Below, piece after piece: positions 19,296 to 19,635 of a DNA stretch of 19,635 nucleotides. The notes under the pieces are model-generated. The model had not been told where the DNA came from. It worked only from the letters and a program-made list of their open reading frames with translations, and made no database searches. How positions within the stretch are numbered: position 1 is the stretch's first letter; every line of letters begins with the position of its first letter. Made by a program: the position numbers and the translations under genes. This stretch comes from Gryganskiella cystojenkinii (lineage: Eukaryota > Mortierellomycota > Mortierellomycetes > Mortierellales > Mortierellaceae): assembly GCA_015852425.1 (NCBI GenBank), contig JAAAIG010000733.1, positions 1 through 19,635 on the forward strand, written 5' to 3'.

Positions 19296-19635
19296 GATTG
19301 TGATGGTGTCGCTGCAGAAAATGCTAACTTTGATGAAATCTCTGAGTATATATTCTTGTCCTTGAGTTCTTCTGATAAAATAAAATAGTCTTGTCGTTGC
19401 TCTTGTCCTTGATCTGAGAAAATTGGGGTTGAGAAAGAAAAAAGAAAGCAAAAAAAGAAAGAGACAAAAAAAAAAAAACTTCCCTGGGAGGAAATGGCAA
19501 GCCGAGAAAAAAAAAAATCACTTTGGTATCATTCTCTCGGAAGGCAAAAAAAAAAAAAAAAAAGAGAGCCAAAAAAAAAAAAAAAAAAGACCAAAAAAAA
19601 AAAAAAAAAAAAAAAAAATCTCTGGTTAATCATCA
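19296..19635. promoter_or_regulatory. P450 5' flank with long A/T tracts
   Basis: Upstream side of the P450. A TATATA-like element (gagtatatattc on the plus strand) lies about 50 nt upstream of the ATG. Further out, from 19450, the plus strand is a series of A runs (12 to 26 nt) broken by short G/C spacers. No gene is seen. Confidence 0.5.
19546..19618 (+). repeat. Three long A runs (18, 18 and 26 nt)
   Basis: A18 at 19546-19563, A18 at 19571-19588 and A26 at 19593-19618, separated by 4-7 nt spacers (GAGAGCC, GACC). Lengths of runs like these are often wrong in assemblies. Confidence 0.95.

Noticed and set aside
1..19635. CRISPR array, rRNA genes, intact transposon or viral insert
   Set aside because: No regularly spaced repeats, rRNA signatures, reverse transcriptase, transposase or terminal repeats were seen. 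The repeats present are homopolymers, dinucleotide runs and Gln codons.

Overview
This is a eukaryotic nuclear window, almost certainly from a filamentous or early-diverging fungus. Every recognisable gene is split by spliceosomal introns with GT...AG ends, mostly 50-215 nt. The products are eukaryotic: Argonaute, the Ccr4 deadenylase, a septin and a membrane-anchored cytochrome P450. Untranslated DNA is full of homopolymer and CT/GA runs. The polyglutamine-rich proteins and a DUF7330/DUF4097-like beta protein fit Mucoromycota, perhaps Mortierellaceae. That placement is inference, not a sequence match.

Layout, left to right. (1) Positions 1-1930, minus: N-terminal two thirds of an Argonaute (N, L1, PAZ, L2, most of MID). 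The PIWI domain lies beyond the left edge. (2) 1931-3953: about 2 kb with no convincing gene, holding the Argonaute 5' flank and the 3' flank of the next gene. (3) 3954-6458, minus: complete four-exon Ccr4 deadenylase. (4) 6459-7266: divergent promoter region. (5) 7267-8203, plus: five-exon gene for a small, probably helical protein of about 172 residues that I do not recognise. (6) 8204-9307: intergenic, ending in a CT-rich leader. (7) 9308-11716, plus: three-exon divergent septin with an 802-nt first intron, an acidic loop and a Gln tract. (8) 11717-12560: convergent 3' flanks. (9) 12561-16369, minus: three-exon DUF7330-like protein with a Gln/His/Asn-rich tail. Its first intron would be 2,175 nt, and an unexplained candidate start exon sits inside it. 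(10) 16370-17440: pyrimidine-rich (sense strand) 5' flank and the 3' flank of the next gene. (11) 17441-19295, minus: complete three-exon P450 of the fatty-acid-hydroxylase type. (12) 19296-19635: its promoter side, with A runs of up to 26.

The genes do not form an operon-like system. The most suggestive pairing is Argonaute next to Ccr4, in the same orientation: both act in post-transcriptional silencing and mRNA decay, but a shared neighbourhood in a fungus is not proof of a link. The points that most deserve a second look are the divergent septin, the 2.2-kb intron with its embedded candidate start exon, the prion-like tail of the DUF7330-like protein, and the stop-free 120-nt intron in CCR4. 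I saw no bacterial genes, CRISPR array, rRNA, tRNA or intact transposon.
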